From assembly GCF_040905785.1 (NCBI RefSeq), contig NZ_JBBDQW010000005.1, positions 1-64,000 on the forward strand: 64,000 nt of DNA, written 5' to 3'. The position numbers were made by a program, and so were the translations under genes. Shown in pieces: positions 48,906 to 57,668 of this stretch. The notes below the pieces were generated by a model, which was not told the origin of the DNA, did not search any database, and saw only the letters and a program-made list of their open reading frames with translations. The DNA comes from Tistlia sp040905785. Lineage in GTDB: Bacteria; Pseudomonadota; Alphaproteobacteria; Kiloniellales; DSM-21159. Every line of letters begins with the position of its first letter. The first letter of the stretch is position 1.

Positions 48906-48949
48906 GGGCGCCGGAACCTGCCGGATCGACCGGCCGGCTTCCGGCGCCC
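48906..48949 (+). other. Intergenic stem-loop between dctP and dctQ
   Basis: GGGCGCCGGAA (48906-48916) and TTCCGGCGCCC (48939-48949) form a perfect 11-bp stem with a 22-base loop. Stem-loops after binding-protein genes often stabilise the upstream mRNA and lower downstream permease expression. No T-run follows, so full termination is unlikely. Confidence 0.5.
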
Positions 48950-49027
48950 CGCGCCGCGGCACCGCACCTGCCGTGCCTTCGCCGCACGCCGCGACCGAGC
49001 CCAAAGCCGAGACCGAAGACGCTAAAG

Positions 49028-49708
49028 ATGCTTAGCCTGCTCAAGATCAGCGACGCCCTGAGCGCCTTCGTCGTGGCGATCGGCCGCCTCGCTTCCTGGC
49101 TGTTCGTGCCGCTTGCAGCGATCATCATGATCGACGTGGTCTGGCGCGTCTGGGTCGGCTCCAACCCGGCACTGACCTCCTCCTGGTTTCATCGCAACAT
49201 CGGCTCGACCAAGCTGCAGGAGATGGAGTGGCACCTGCATGCCGCCCTGTTCCTGCTCGCCATCGGCTTCACCTATCTCAAGGACGGCCACGTCCGCGTC
49301 GAGATCGTGCGCGAGCGCATGAGACCGCGACTGCGCGCCTGGATCGAGCTGCTGGGCTGCCTGCTGTTCGTCCTGACCTACTGCTACATCCTGCTCGACT
49401 TCGGCATCGACTTCGCCCAGCGCTCCTACCGGACCAACGAGATCTCCAACGCCATGACCGGCCTGTCGGAGCGCTGGATCATCAAGTCGATGCTGCCGCT
49501 CTGCTTCGTGCTGCTGGCCCTCTCGGCGATCTCCGTGGCGCTGCGCCACCTCGTCTACCTGTTCGGCCCGCCGGAGCTGCGCCGCCGGTCCGGCCAGTTC
49601 GTCGAGGTCGACCACTTGGCCGAGATGAAGCAGGAGACCGAGGAGGAGATCGCCGCCTATCAGGCGGCGCTGCGCAAGAACGAGACCGGGAGAGCCAAGG
49701 GGCCATGA
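49028..49708 (+). CDS. dctQ: TRAP transporter small permease subunit (DctQ)
   Basis: A 226-residue membrane protein with about four helices (LASWLFVPLAAIIMIDVVWRV and further segments), the small TRAP membrane subunit. EMEWHLHAALFLLAIGFTYLKDGHVRVE is the DctQ signature region. A charged C-terminal tail follows. It overlaps dctM by 4 bases (ATGA), so the two are translationally coupled. Confidence 0.93.
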   Translation: MLSLLKISDALSAFVVAIGRLASWLFVPLAAIIMIDVVWRVWVGSNPALTSSWFHRNIGSTKLQEMEWHLHAALFLLAIGFTYLKDGHVRVEIVRERMRPRLRAWIELLGCLLFVLTYCYILLDFGIDFAQRSYRTNEISNAMTGLSERWIIKSMLPLCFVLLALSAISVALRHLVYLFGPPELRRRSGQFVEVDHLAEMKQETEEEIAAYQAALRKNETGRAKGP

Positions 49709-51072
49709 CCTTCCTGGAGATCCTGCCCCTGCTGATGTTCGGCACGCTGGCGCTGTTCATCTTCACGGGCTATCCGGTCGCCTTCGTGCTGGGCGGCGTC
49801 GGCCTCGGCTTCGCCCTGTTCGGCGACCTGATCGGCGAGTTCCGCTACATGCAGTTCTTCTCGCTGCCGCTGCGCATCTACGGCGGCACGATGGAGAACA
49901 TGGTCCTGGTCGCGATTCCCATGTTCATCTTCATGGGCACGATGCTGGAGAAGTCGCGGGTCGCCGAGGATCTGCTCTACACCCTGCAGATCCTGACCCG
50001 GCGCCTGCCCGGCGGCCTCGCGCTCTCGGTCACGATCATGGGCACGATCCTGGCCGCGACCACCGGCATCATCGGCGCTTCCGTGGTGCTGATGACGCTG
50101 ATGGCGCTGCCGGTGATGATCCAGCGCGGCTACTCGATCCCCCTGGCGACCGGCACGATCGCCGCCTCCGGCACGCTCGGCATCCTGATCCCGCCGTCGA
50201 TCATGCTGGTCATCATGGCCGACCTGCTGTCGATCTCGGTCGGCGACCTCTTCGTCGGCGCCGTGATCCCGGGCTTCATGCTCTCGGGTTTCTACCTGCT
50301 CTACATCCTCGGCATCGGCCTGGTCCGGCCCGCCGCAGCCCCGCCCCTGCCGGCCGACGTCGGCCCGGACAGCCATGGCGAGCTGGCGATCCTGGTGATC
50401 CGCAGCTTCATCCCGCCGGTGCTGCTGATCGTCTTCGTGCTGGGCTCGATCTTCGGCGGCTTCGCGACGCCGACCGAGGCTGCCGGCGTCGGCGCGGTCG
50501 GGGCGACGCTGCTGGCCCTGGCCAACGGGCGGCTGACCTACCGGACCCTGCGCGAGGTCTGCGTCCGCTCGGCCGTGACCGGCGGCATGCTGTTCGGCAT
50601 CTTCATCGGCGCGACCTGCTTTTCCTTCGTCTTCAAGTCGCTGCACGGCGACCGCACGATCATCGACCTGGTGCAGTCGATCGGCCTCGGCCCCTGGGGC
50701 GTGCTGATCGCCCTGATGGCCCTGGTCTTCGTGCTCGGGTTCTTCTTCGACTGGATCGAGATCACGCTGATCGTGCTGCCGGTCTTCGCGCCGATCGTGG
50801 CGCTGCTCGACTTCGGCGCCCACATCCCGGTCAGGACGGACGTGCTCTACTGGTTCGCGATCCTGCTCGCCGTCAACCTGCAGACCTCCTTCCTGACGCC
50901 ACCCTTCGGCTTCGCGCTCTTCTACATGAAGGGCGTGGCGCCGCCGGAAGTGAGGATTCAGGACATCTACCGAGGCATCGTGCCCTTCGTGCTGCTGCAG
51001 CTGATCGGCCTGGGCCTGGTCATGGCCTTCCCGGAGCTGACGCTCTGGCTGCCCCGGGTGTTGCTCAACTGA
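49705..51072 (+). CDS. dctM: TRAP transporter large permease subunit (DctM)
   Basis: A 455-residue membrane protein of about 12 helices: NMVLVAIPMFIFMGTMLEKS, TGIIGASVVLMTLMALPVMI, and ATGTIAASGTLGILIPPSIMLV are characteristic DctM segments. It forms the sodium-coupled translocation pathway with DctQ. It ends 16 bases from the convergent DUF2336 gene. Confidence 0.95.
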   Translation: MTFLEILPLLMFGTLALFIFTGYPVAFVLGGVGLGFALFGDLIGEFRYMQFFSLPLRIYGGTMENMVLVAIPMFIFMGTMLEKSRVAEDLLYTLQILTRRLPGGLALSVTIMGTILAATTGIIGASVVLMTLMALPVMIQRGYSIPLATGTIAASGTLGILIPPSIMLVIMADLLSISVGDLFVGAVIPGFMLSGFYLLYILGIGLVRPAAAPPLPADVGPDSHGELAILVIRSFIPPVLLIVFVLGSIFGGFATPTEAAGVGAVGATLLALANGRLTYRTLREVCVRSAVTGGMLFGIFIGATCFSFVFKSLHGDRTIIDLVQSIGLGPWGVLIALMALVFVLGFFFDWIEITLIVLPVFAPIVALLDFGAHIPVRTDVLYWFAILLAVNLQTSFLTPPFGFALFYMKGVAPPEVRIQDIYRGIVPFVLLQLIGLGLVMAFPELTLWLPRVLLN

Positions 51073-51088
51073 GGGACCGCGGCCCCGG

Positions 51089-52216
51089 TCAGGCGGCCAT
51101 CTGGGTCAGCTTGCGGGCCAGGAACTCGCGGTCGGCCGGCTCCAGGGTCGCGGCGTCCTCGCCGACCGTGAGCAGCCGCTCGAGCATCCGCTCGACGAAG
51201 CGCCGACGGTCGTTGCCGCTGCCGTCGTAGTCGGTTTCCAGGCGCACCAGCAGGGCGGTCCGGAAAGCCGGCAGCAGCCGCTCGGGCAGGCCGGCGCGCC
51301 GGCAGATCGAGGTCAGGCCAAGCTGGCCCTCGTCGTGGATCAGGATGCGGGCGTTGGCCAGGGAGACACGCGCCAGGCGCGCCAGCGAGGCCTCGAAGAA
51401 AGTCAGGTCGCCGAAGCAGAGGGTGCGCAGCACCAGCCAGGGCGACAGGCGCCCGGCCCGCGACAGCTGATCCACCAGCCGCTCGAGCTCGGCCTCGTCG
51501 CCGATCGTCCGGGTGCCGACCAGGTCGACCAGCGCCCGCTCGCGGGCCTGCAGGATCAGGTCGGTCGCGGCGTCTGGGCTGAGGGAGGCGCGGCGGATCA
51601 GGTAGTCCTGCAGCTGCTCGGCGACGGCCGCGATCATGCGGGCCGCGACGCTGGCCGGCAGGTCGCTGCGCCTGGCGAGGGAATCGCCGACCGAGCCGGC
51701 ACGGCCGTGGATCGACAGCGCGCGCTCGTAGGCGGGCTCGGCGATGATCGCGCCTTCGTTGTCGATCAGGCGCGCGACCACCGTCTCGTCGCCGTTGTCG
51801 ATCAGCGCGTCGGAAACGCTCTCCGGCACGTGTGCGCGACCGGCGATCGCCAGCTGGCGGTTCCGCCGGCCCTCGAGGACGATCGCGACCAGGTCCTGCT
51901 CGGCCAGCACGTCGCTGAACTGCAGCAGCGGCAGCGCTACCGAATCGACGTCGGCGGCGAGGCGCTGCGCCACGTCGCGCGGCAGGTCCGGGTTGCCCTT
52001 GAGATGGGCCGCCAGGGCTTCGCGCACCGAGACCTCGGCGTCGCGCGCCAGCGAGCGAAGGATGTCTTCCGCGAGCCGGCGCTCGGAGGCGCTGAGCTCG
52101 CCCCTGTCGAAGCCTGCCGCAACCTTTGCCGCCGTCGCCGCGCGGCTCTTGGCCGAGGGATTGGCCAGGAGTCTGTCGACGTCGTCGTGAGAGAGTGTGC
52201 CGGCCATGCGCCTCAT
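51089..52216 (-). CDS. DUF2336 family protein
   Basis: A soluble protein of about 375 residues (372 if the second Met at 52207 is used). It is an alphaproteobacterial DUF2336 protein built from repeated HEAT-like helical hairpins: DILRSLARDAEVSVREALAAHLKG, then DLPRDVAQRLAADVDSVALPLL, then a C-terminal helical domain. No catalytic motif is seen. A canonical CtrA box (52290-52305) lies 74 bases upstream, in the correct orientation, so control by the CtrA cell-cycle/motility regulator is plausible. Its molecular role is unknown. Confidence 0.87.
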   Translation of the reverse strand: MRRMAGTLSHDDVDRLLANPSAKSRAATAAKVAAGFDRGELSASERRLAEDILRSLARDAEVSVREALAAHLKGNPDLPRDVAQRLAADVDSVALPLLQFSDVLAEQDLVAIVLEGRRNRQLAIAGRAHVPESVSDALIDNGDETVVARLIDNEGAIIAEPAYERALSIHGRAGSVGDSLARRSDLPASVAARMIAAVAEQLQDYLIRRASLSPDAATDLILQARERALVDLVGTRTIGDEAELERLVDQLSRAGRLSPWLVLRTLCFGDLTFFEASLARLARVSLANARILIHDEGQLGLTSICRRAGLPERLLPAFRTALLVRLETDYDGSGNDRRRFVERMLERLLTVGEDAATLEPADREFLARKLTQMAA

Positions 52217-52289
52217 CCGGTGGGTGCGAGCAGCGAGTCGGCGGGCGCCGGGTCGGCAAGCACCGCAGCCTCATGGTCGCCCCGAAAGC

Positions 52290-52305
52290 GTTAAGTCGCG
52301 ATTAA
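52290..52305 (-). promoter_or_regulatory. CtrA binding box upstream of the DUF2336 gene
   Basis: Read on the minus strand the site is TTAATCGCGACTTAAC, which fits the full CtrA consensus TTAA-N7-TTAAC. TTAA is rare in this GC-rich sequence. It lies 74 bases before the gene's start. Confidence 0.65.
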
Positions 52306-52352
52306 TTGCGCTGTCCGGAGCGCGCCGAGGGCCTGCAGCCGGGCCGACCGCC

Positions 52353-53138
52353 TCAGCCGTCGTGGCCCAGGGCCGCGATCGCCTCGCCCAGGCGCCGGAC
52401 GTCGCTCGCCAGGTCGATGTCCAGGCAGGAGGTGACCTCCAGGCGCCGGTCCTCGTAGACGTCGGGCGGATTGCGCTCGCGCTGCCAGCGGTGCACCGCC
52501 TGGTCGCGCTGTCGGACCAGCGCGCCGATGAACGGCCGGTACATCGCCAGCAGCCCGGTGATCCAGCGGTTCACCGGCCAGGAGGGCCGCGCGTGGTCGA
52601 TGGCGAAGCGCGGCAGCATCCGCACGACGTCCTCCGCGCCGTACCAGGTCTCGCCGGTGACCCAGCGGTTGACGGTGAAGAGGCGTACGGGCTGCCCGCG
52701 GCTGTCCATGGCGATGGCCACCAGGTGCGAGAGCGCGTCCTCGGGATCGCCCGGCGGCTGCAGGGTCGACATCGGCGCCGGCCGCATGCCGGGCGGCATC
52801 CCCGCCGGTCTCAGGAAGGTGTGGAAGTGGCCGTGTTCGTCGGCGAAGCGCTGATCCACGCCATGGGCGTGATAGTAGTACTGGCCATGGGTCTCGTGGT
52901 CGTAGACGTCGCCCTTGGGGTAGTGGTCCCACTCGTAGAAGGTGCCGCAGCCGCGCAGCAGTTCCCCGACCACGTTGTCCCCGGTCTTGGCCAGCACACG
53001 ATGGATCTCCGTGACGGCGGTGGCGGCCTCGGCCATCGCCTCGAGGCACGGCCGGTCGAACTGCGCGTACTCGACCTGCGGCAGAGCGTGGCAACCCTCG
53101 AGGGCGCGGCGTGAACGGGAGCGGGAAGCCTGCAGCAT
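52353..53138 (-). CDS. Uncharacterised conserved protein with an HxHxxH-like segment
   Basis: A 261-residue soluble protein that I cannot assign with confidence (possibly the family called DUF6969). Recognisable parts are EIHRVLAKTGDNVVGELL, a His/Tyr-rich centre (GQYYYHAHGVDQ and DEHGHFHTFLRP), and LVAIAMDSRGQPVRLFTVNRW. The density of His, Glu and Tyr suggests a metal site, but no known fold is apparent. It is the last gene of the minus-strand cluster after uspA, 81 bases apart, and may belong to that transcript. Confidence 0.75.
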   Translation of the reverse strand: MLQASRSRSRRALEGCHALPQVEYAQFDRPCLEAMAEAATAVTEIHRVLAKTGDNVVGELLRGCGTFYEWDHYPKGDVYDHETHGQYYYHAHGVDQRFADEHGHFHTFLRPAGMPPGMRPAPMSTLQPPGDPEDALSHLVAIAMDSRGQPVRLFTVNRWVTGETWYGAEDVVRMLPRFAIDHARPSWPVNRWITGLLAMYRPFIGALVRQRDQAVHRWQRERNPPDVYEDRRLEVTSCLDIDLASDVRRLGEAIAALGHDG

Positions 53139-53219
53139 GGTCCTGTCCAGAAACTCCCGCCCTTCGGGGCCGGGCGGCTGAGGGTAGCCGACCGGCGGCG
53201 CCGGTCAATCCCGCTCGGC

Positions 53220-53648
53220 TCAGTCGCGCACGACGAGCACCGAGCAGGCCGCGTGCCGGACGACGCGCGCCGAGTTCGGTCCCAGCAGGTAGTCCTGCAG
53301 GCCCGGGTGGTGCGAGGCCATGACGATGAGATCGATGCCGAGCTCGCGCGCGTAGCGCAGTATCTCCTCGTAGGGGCGGCCGTGCCCGACGATGTGCTGG
53401 ACCTGGATTCCGGCGGGAATGTGCTCGGCGGTGTAGTCGTGCAGGGCCTTGCGCGCGTGCTCGAGCGCGAGCTGCTCCTGGTCCTTGGGAAAGAAGCCCC
53501 CGACGATCGACAGGCCGAAATCGGGCACGACCGTAACGACGTGCAGGACGCTGCCGAAGGCCTTGGCCTGGGCCACCGCGACCTCGACCGCCTTGCGCTG
53601 GCTTTCGGGCTGGCCCAGGTCGACTGAGAGCAGGATGTGCGGGTACAT
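53220..53648 (-). CDS. Universal stress protein (UspA family)
   Basis: A 142-residue Usp-fold protein. ILLSVDLGQPESQRKAVEVA opens the alpha/beta domain. The ATP-binding signature is partly kept (ASHHPGLQDYLLGPNSARVVRHAACSVLVVRD, with G-2x-G-9x-G-S/T altered to GLQDYLLGPNSARVV). It lies 24 bases from the TRAP fusion permease on the same strand, a context often seen where Usp proteins accompany TRAP transporters. Confidence 0.93.
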   Translation of the reverse strand: MYPHILLSVDLGQPESQRKAVEVAVAQAKAFGSVLHVVTVVPDFGLSIVGGFFPKDQEQLALEHARKALHDYTAEHIPAGIQVQHIVGHGRPYEEILRYARELGIDLIVMASHHPGLQDYLLGPNSARVVRHAACSVLVVRD

Positions 53649-53672
53649 GGCTTCGCCTCGCTGCTTCGGTCG

Positions 53673-56312
53673 CTAGAAAGCCGGGACCGTGGCACGGCGC
53701 CGCTGCAGGAAGATCACGAGCAGCAGCAGCAGCAGGCCGGGGATGTAGAAGATCTCCTTGGGCATCCGGTCGGCCGGCACCTGGACCTGGACCACGGTGA
53801 CCGGCACCTCGCCGTAGAAGTCGAAGTTCTGCAGGTCGAAGAAGAAGGTGCTGCCGGGGAAGGGTTCCTCGAGCACCGCCTGCTCGCCCTCGATGCCGAC
53901 CATGAGGCCGCTGCCCTCCTCGAGCCGCTGGGCGCCGTCGTCGCCGTCGGCGAGCGGCGCCAGCAGCGTCACCCGGTCGATGCGGTCGGGGTTGTTGAAG
54001 TTGGGCCCGCTGACGACGATGCGCAGCCTGGTGCCTTCCGGCCGGTCGGCGGCCGCCTCGAACAGCGACGCCGGCGCGACCTCGTCGTAGGGCGCCTGAA
54101 CCTGATCCAGCCAATAGCCCGGACGGAACAGGGTGAAGGCGACGAGCAGCAGGGCCACCGTCTCCCAGATCCGGTTCCGGGCGAAGAAATAGCCCTGGGT
54201 GGCCGCCGCGAAGACCAGCATGGCGAGCGTCGCCTTGGCGAAGATCGCGATCCCGCCCGCCCAGCCGACGTCGATCAGCAGCAGGTCGGTGTTGAAGATG
54301 AAGAGGAACGGAAGGATCACTGTGCGCAGCGAGTAGAAGAAGGCGGTGAGGCCGGTCTTGATCGGGTCTCCGCCCGAAATTGCCGCCGCCGCGAAGCTGG
54401 CGAGGCCGACCGGTGGCGTCACGTCGGCCATGATGCCGAAGTAGAAGACGAAGAGGTGGACGGCGATCAGCGGCACGATCAGGCCGTTGGCGGCGCCGAG
54501 CTCGACGATCACGGGTGCCAGCAGCGAGGACACGACGATGTAGTTCGCGGTCGTCGGCAGGCCCATGCCGAGCACGAGGCTGAGCATCGCCGTCACCACC
54601 AGGATGGCCATCAGGTTGCCGCCCGAGATGAACTCGACGAACTCGCTCATGACCTGGCCGACGCCCGTCAGCGTGACGGTGCCGACGATGATGCCGGCGG
54701 TCGCCGTCGCGATCGCGATGCCGATCATGTTGCGAGCGCCGGCGATCATGCCTTCGAGCAGCTCGAGGGCGCCGGTGCGGAAGGCCTCCCCCTGCGCGCC
54801 CAGCTCGCCGCGGAACAGCGCCTTCAGCGGGCGCTGGGTCAACAGGATGACCAGCATCAGCGCGACCGCGTAGAAGGCCGAGAGCCCCGGCGACTTCTGC
54901 TCGATCATCAGGAACCAGACCAGCACGCCGATCGGCAGGATGTAGTGGAGGCCGGTCGGCAGCACCTCGCCGGCGATCGGCAGGCGCACGATCTCACTCT
55001 CGGGATCGTCAAGCGCGAGATCCGGCCGGCGCGAGGCGAACCAGACCAGCACGACGTAGCTGGCGAAGAGCGCCAGCAGGAGCACCGGCGTCGCGACCCC
55101 GCCCGGCAGGATCGCCCGGATGCCGAGGATGCCGAAGTAGACCAGGCCGGCCAGGATCAGCACCGAGGAGACCGAGATGCCCATCGCCAGCAGGCGCTGC
55201 CGGCGGGACCGCTCGACCGGCTTGGGCAGCGCCGCCATGCCCGACTTCAGCGCTTCCAGGTGCACGAGGTAGAGCAGAGCGATGTAGGAGATCGCCGCCG
55301 GCAGGAAGGCGTGCTTGATGACGTCGATGTAGGGGATGCCGACGTACTCGACCATCAGGAAGGCGGCGGCGCCCATGACCGGCGGCATGATCTGGCCGTT
55401 GACCGAGGCGGCGACCTCGACCGAGCCGGCCTTCTCGGGCGAGAAGCCCACGCGCTTCATGAGCGGGATCGTGAAGGTCCCGGTGGTCACCACGTTGGCG
55501 ATCGAGGAGCCGGAGATCACGCCGGTCATCGCCGAGCCGACCACGGCGGCCTTGGCGGGCCCGCCGCGCAGGTGGCCGAGCAGGGCGAAGGCCAGATTGA
55601 TGAAGTAGTTGCCAGCACCCGCCTTGTCGAGCAGCGAGCCGAACAGCACGAACAGGAAGACGAAGGATGTCGAGACGCCCAGGGCGATGCCGAACACGCC
55701 CTCGGTGGTCAGCCACATATGCTCCATGGCGCGCCGGGTCGTGGCGCCGCCCCAGCGGATCACGTCCGGCACGAGGTCGCTCGAGCCGAAGAAGACGTAG
55801 AGCAGGAAGATGACGGCGATCACCGCCAGCGGCGGGCCGAGGGCGCGCCGCGTCGCCTCGAGTAGCAGGATCAGGCCGACGACGCCGATCGCGACCTGCA
55901 GCTCGGTCGAGCGCCCGGCGCTCGCGGTCACCGAGAGGATCTCGTAGAACCAGTAGAGGTAGCTGGCGCAGAAGGCGGCGACCAGTGCCAGGATCCAGTC
56001 GAGCCACGGCACGTGATCGCGCGGGCTGCGCTTGAAGGCGGGATAGGCGCAGAAGGCCAGGAACAGCGCGAGCCCGAGGTGGATCGAGCGGGTCTCGGTA
56101 TCGTTGAGGACCAGCGAGAAGGGCAGCTCGGCGGAGATCCAGAAGGGCAGCGGCGAAGCGATCCAGATCTGGAACAGCGACCAGAAGACGGCGAGGCCCG
56201 CGATCAGGACGGCGACCCTTCCGGTCGGGCTGCGCGCGCCGGAATCCGAGGCGGCGACCAAGTCCGCGAGCTCTTCGTCGCTCAGCTTCTTCGGTTCGTC
56301 GAGTTTCGCCAT
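53673..56312 (-). CDS. TRAP transporter permease, 4TM/12TM fusion
   Basis: An 879-residue fusion of the small (4TM) and large (12TM) TRAP membrane subunits, the form that partners TAXI receptors. The first helices (GRVAVLIAGLAVFWSLFQIW) are the small-subunit part. The large part has GSAMTGVISGSSIANVVTTG and LGMGLPTTANYIVVSSLLAPV, characteristic of the TAXI-linked DctM-like family. A C-terminal extension of about 150 residues is mostly soluble and ends in a hydrophobic segment. The gene is separated from the TAXI receptor by a strong terminator. Confidence 0.94.
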   Translation of the reverse strand: MAKLDEPKKLSDEELADLVAASDSGARSPTGRVAVLIAGLAVFWSLFQIWIASPLPFWISAELPFSLVLNDTETRSIHLGLALFLAFCAYPAFKRSPRDHVPWLDWILALVAAFCASYLYWFYEILSVTASAGRSTELQVAIGVVGLILLLEATRRALGPPLAVIAVIFLLYVFFGSSDLVPDVIRWGGATTRRAMEHMWLTTEGVFGIALGVSTSFVFLFVLFGSLLDKAGAGNYFINLAFALLGHLRGGPAKAAVVGSAMTGVISGSSIANVVTTGTFTIPLMKRVGFSPEKAGSVEVAASVNGQIMPPVMGAAAFLMVEYVGIPYIDVIKHAFLPAAISYIALLYLVHLEALKSGMAALPKPVERSRRQRLLAMGISVSSVLILAGLVYFGILGIRAILPGGVATPVLLLALFASYVVLVWFASRRPDLALDDPESEIVRLPIAGEVLPTGLHYILPIGVLVWFLMIEQKSPGLSAFYAVALMLVILLTQRPLKALFRGELGAQGEAFRTGALELLEGMIAGARNMIGIAIATATAGIIVGTVTLTGVGQVMSEFVEFISGGNLMAILVVTAMLSLVLGMGLPTTANYIVVSSLLAPVIVELGAANGLIVPLIAVHLFVFYFGIMADVTPPVGLASFAAAAISGGDPIKTGLTAFFYSLRTVILPFLFIFNTDLLLIDVGWAGGIAIFAKATLAMLVFAAATQGYFFARNRIWETVALLLVAFTLFRPGYWLDQVQAPYDEVAPASLFEAAADRPEGTRLRIVVSGPNFNNPDRIDRVTLLAPLADGDDGAQRLEEGSGLMVGIEGEQAVLEEPFPGSTFFFDLQNFDFYGEVPVTVVQVQVPADRMPKEIFYIPGLLLLLLVIFLQRRRATVPAF

Positions 56313-56382
56313 CGCTGCCCCCGAGACTCCCGTTCACGCAGCAATGGCTCCCTCGCCGCCCTGCGCCTGCCCCCGGCCGACC

Positions 56383-56420
56383 AAAAAAGGGCCGGCGGGA
56401 GGGTGCTCCTCCCGCCGGCC
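56383..56420 (-). terminator. Intrinsic terminator between TAXI receptor and fused permease
   Basis: A perfect 13-bp stem (GGCCGGCGGGAGG with CCTCCCGCCGGCC, 5-base loop) is followed on the minus strand by six T residues (56388-56383). This is the best canonical intrinsic terminator in the window. It would reduce permease expression relative to the upstream binding protein. Confidence 0.85.
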
Positions 56421-56428
56421 GTAGCCGG

Positions 56429-57409
56429 TTACATCCAGCCCTGTTCCTTGTAGTACTTCTCGGCGCCCGGATGGAGCGGCGCCGACAGGCCGTCCTTGAT
56501 CATCTCCTCGGGCTCGAGGTTGGCGAAGGCCGGATGCAGGGCCTTGAAGTCCTCGAAGTTCTCGAACACCCCCTTGACGAGCTCGTAGACGACGGCCTCC
56601 GGCACGTCGGCGCTGCTGACCAGGGTGGCGCCGACGCCGAAGGTGGTCACGTCCGCATCGCTGCCGCGGTACATGCCGCCCGGGATCGTTGCGACGCGGT
56701 AGTAGGGGTTGTCGTCGACCAGCTTCTGGATCGCCTCGCCGTCGACGTTGACCAGCACCGACTCGCAGGCGGTCGTCGCCTCCTGGATCGAGCCGTTCGG
56801 GTGGCCGACGGTGTAGATGATCGCGTCGACCTTGTTGTCGCAGAGCGCCTGGCTCTGCTCGGCCGGCTTCAGCTCGGAGGCAAGGGAGAAGTCGCTCTCG
56901 CTCCAGCCCTTGGCCTCGAGCACGACGTCCATGGTGGCACGCTGTCCGGAGCCGGGGTTGCCGACGTTGACGCGCTTGCCCTTCAGGTCGTCGAAGTTCT
57001 CGATGCCGGAATCGCTGCGGGCGACCACGGTGAAGGGCTCCGGGTGCAGCGAGAAGACCGCGCGCAAGTTGTCGAAGGCGCCCTGGTCCTGGAACTGCGA
57101 GGTGCCATGGAAGGCATGGTGCTGCCAGTCGGACTGGGCGACGCCGAACTCGAGCTCGCCGTTGCGGATCGCGTTGATGTTGTAGATCGAGCCGCCGGTC
57201 GACTCGACGGCGCAGCGGATGCCGTGCTCCTTGCGGTTCTTGTTGACCAGGCGGCAGATCGCACCGCCGGCCGGGTAGTAGACGCCCGTGACGCCGCCCG
57301 TGCCGATCGAGATGTACTGCTGCTCGGCCGCCGTGGCGCCGGTCGTGGCCGCGCCGTAGACTCCGGCGGCCAGGGCCAGCGCAAGGCCCGTGAGTGCGAT
57401 TCTCTTCAT
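56429..57409 (-). CDS. TAXI family TRAP transporter solute-binding protein
   Basis: A 326-residue periplasmic receptor. A signal peptide (about residues 1-27) precedes the TAXI core ISIGTGGVTGVYYPAGGAIC. Later SLHPEPFTVVARSD, GKRVNVGNPGSGQRATMD and the C-terminal LHPGAEKYYKEQGWM are typical. The start at 57409 (MKRIALTG) has GGAGG 11 bases upstream. The long upstream open frame is discarded. It works with the downstream fused permease. Substrate unknown, but the aminotransferase and BKACE genes nearby suggest an amino or oxo acid. Confidence 0.94.
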   Translation of the reverse strand: MKRIALTGLALALAAGVYGAATTGATAAEQQYISIGTGGVTGVYYPAGGAICRLVNKNRKEHGIRCAVESTGGSIYNINAIRNGELEFGVAQSDWQHHAFHGTSQFQDQGAFDNLRAVFSLHPEPFTVVARSDSGIENFDDLKGKRVNVGNPGSGQRATMDVVLEAKGWSESDFSLASELKPAEQSQALCDNKVDAIIYTVGHPNGSIQEATTACESVLVNVDGEAIQKLVDDNPYYRVATIPGGMYRGSDADVTTFGVGATLVSSADVPEAVVYELVKGVFENFEDFKALHPAFANLEPEEMIKDGLSAPLHPGAEKYYKEQGWM

Positions 57410-57668
57410 GACTGCTTCAACCTCCGACGTTCCCGTGAACGAGTTCCCGGGGCCGGACCGCAGCGACGTCACCCTGCCCGGTGCCGGACCGTGCGGCCGG
57501 CGACCCATCCCTCGACATCCCGCGCGCAGGCGCGGAGCCGGGTTCCGGAGATCGGCCGTCCCCCGACGGCCGGGCAGCGCAAGGCGCCCGCGATCCTCCC
57601 CGTTGTTGCGGCCGCTGCCGTCGGCATCGGCCGGAGCCGGGCATTGAACACGCTCGGACCGGGATTGG

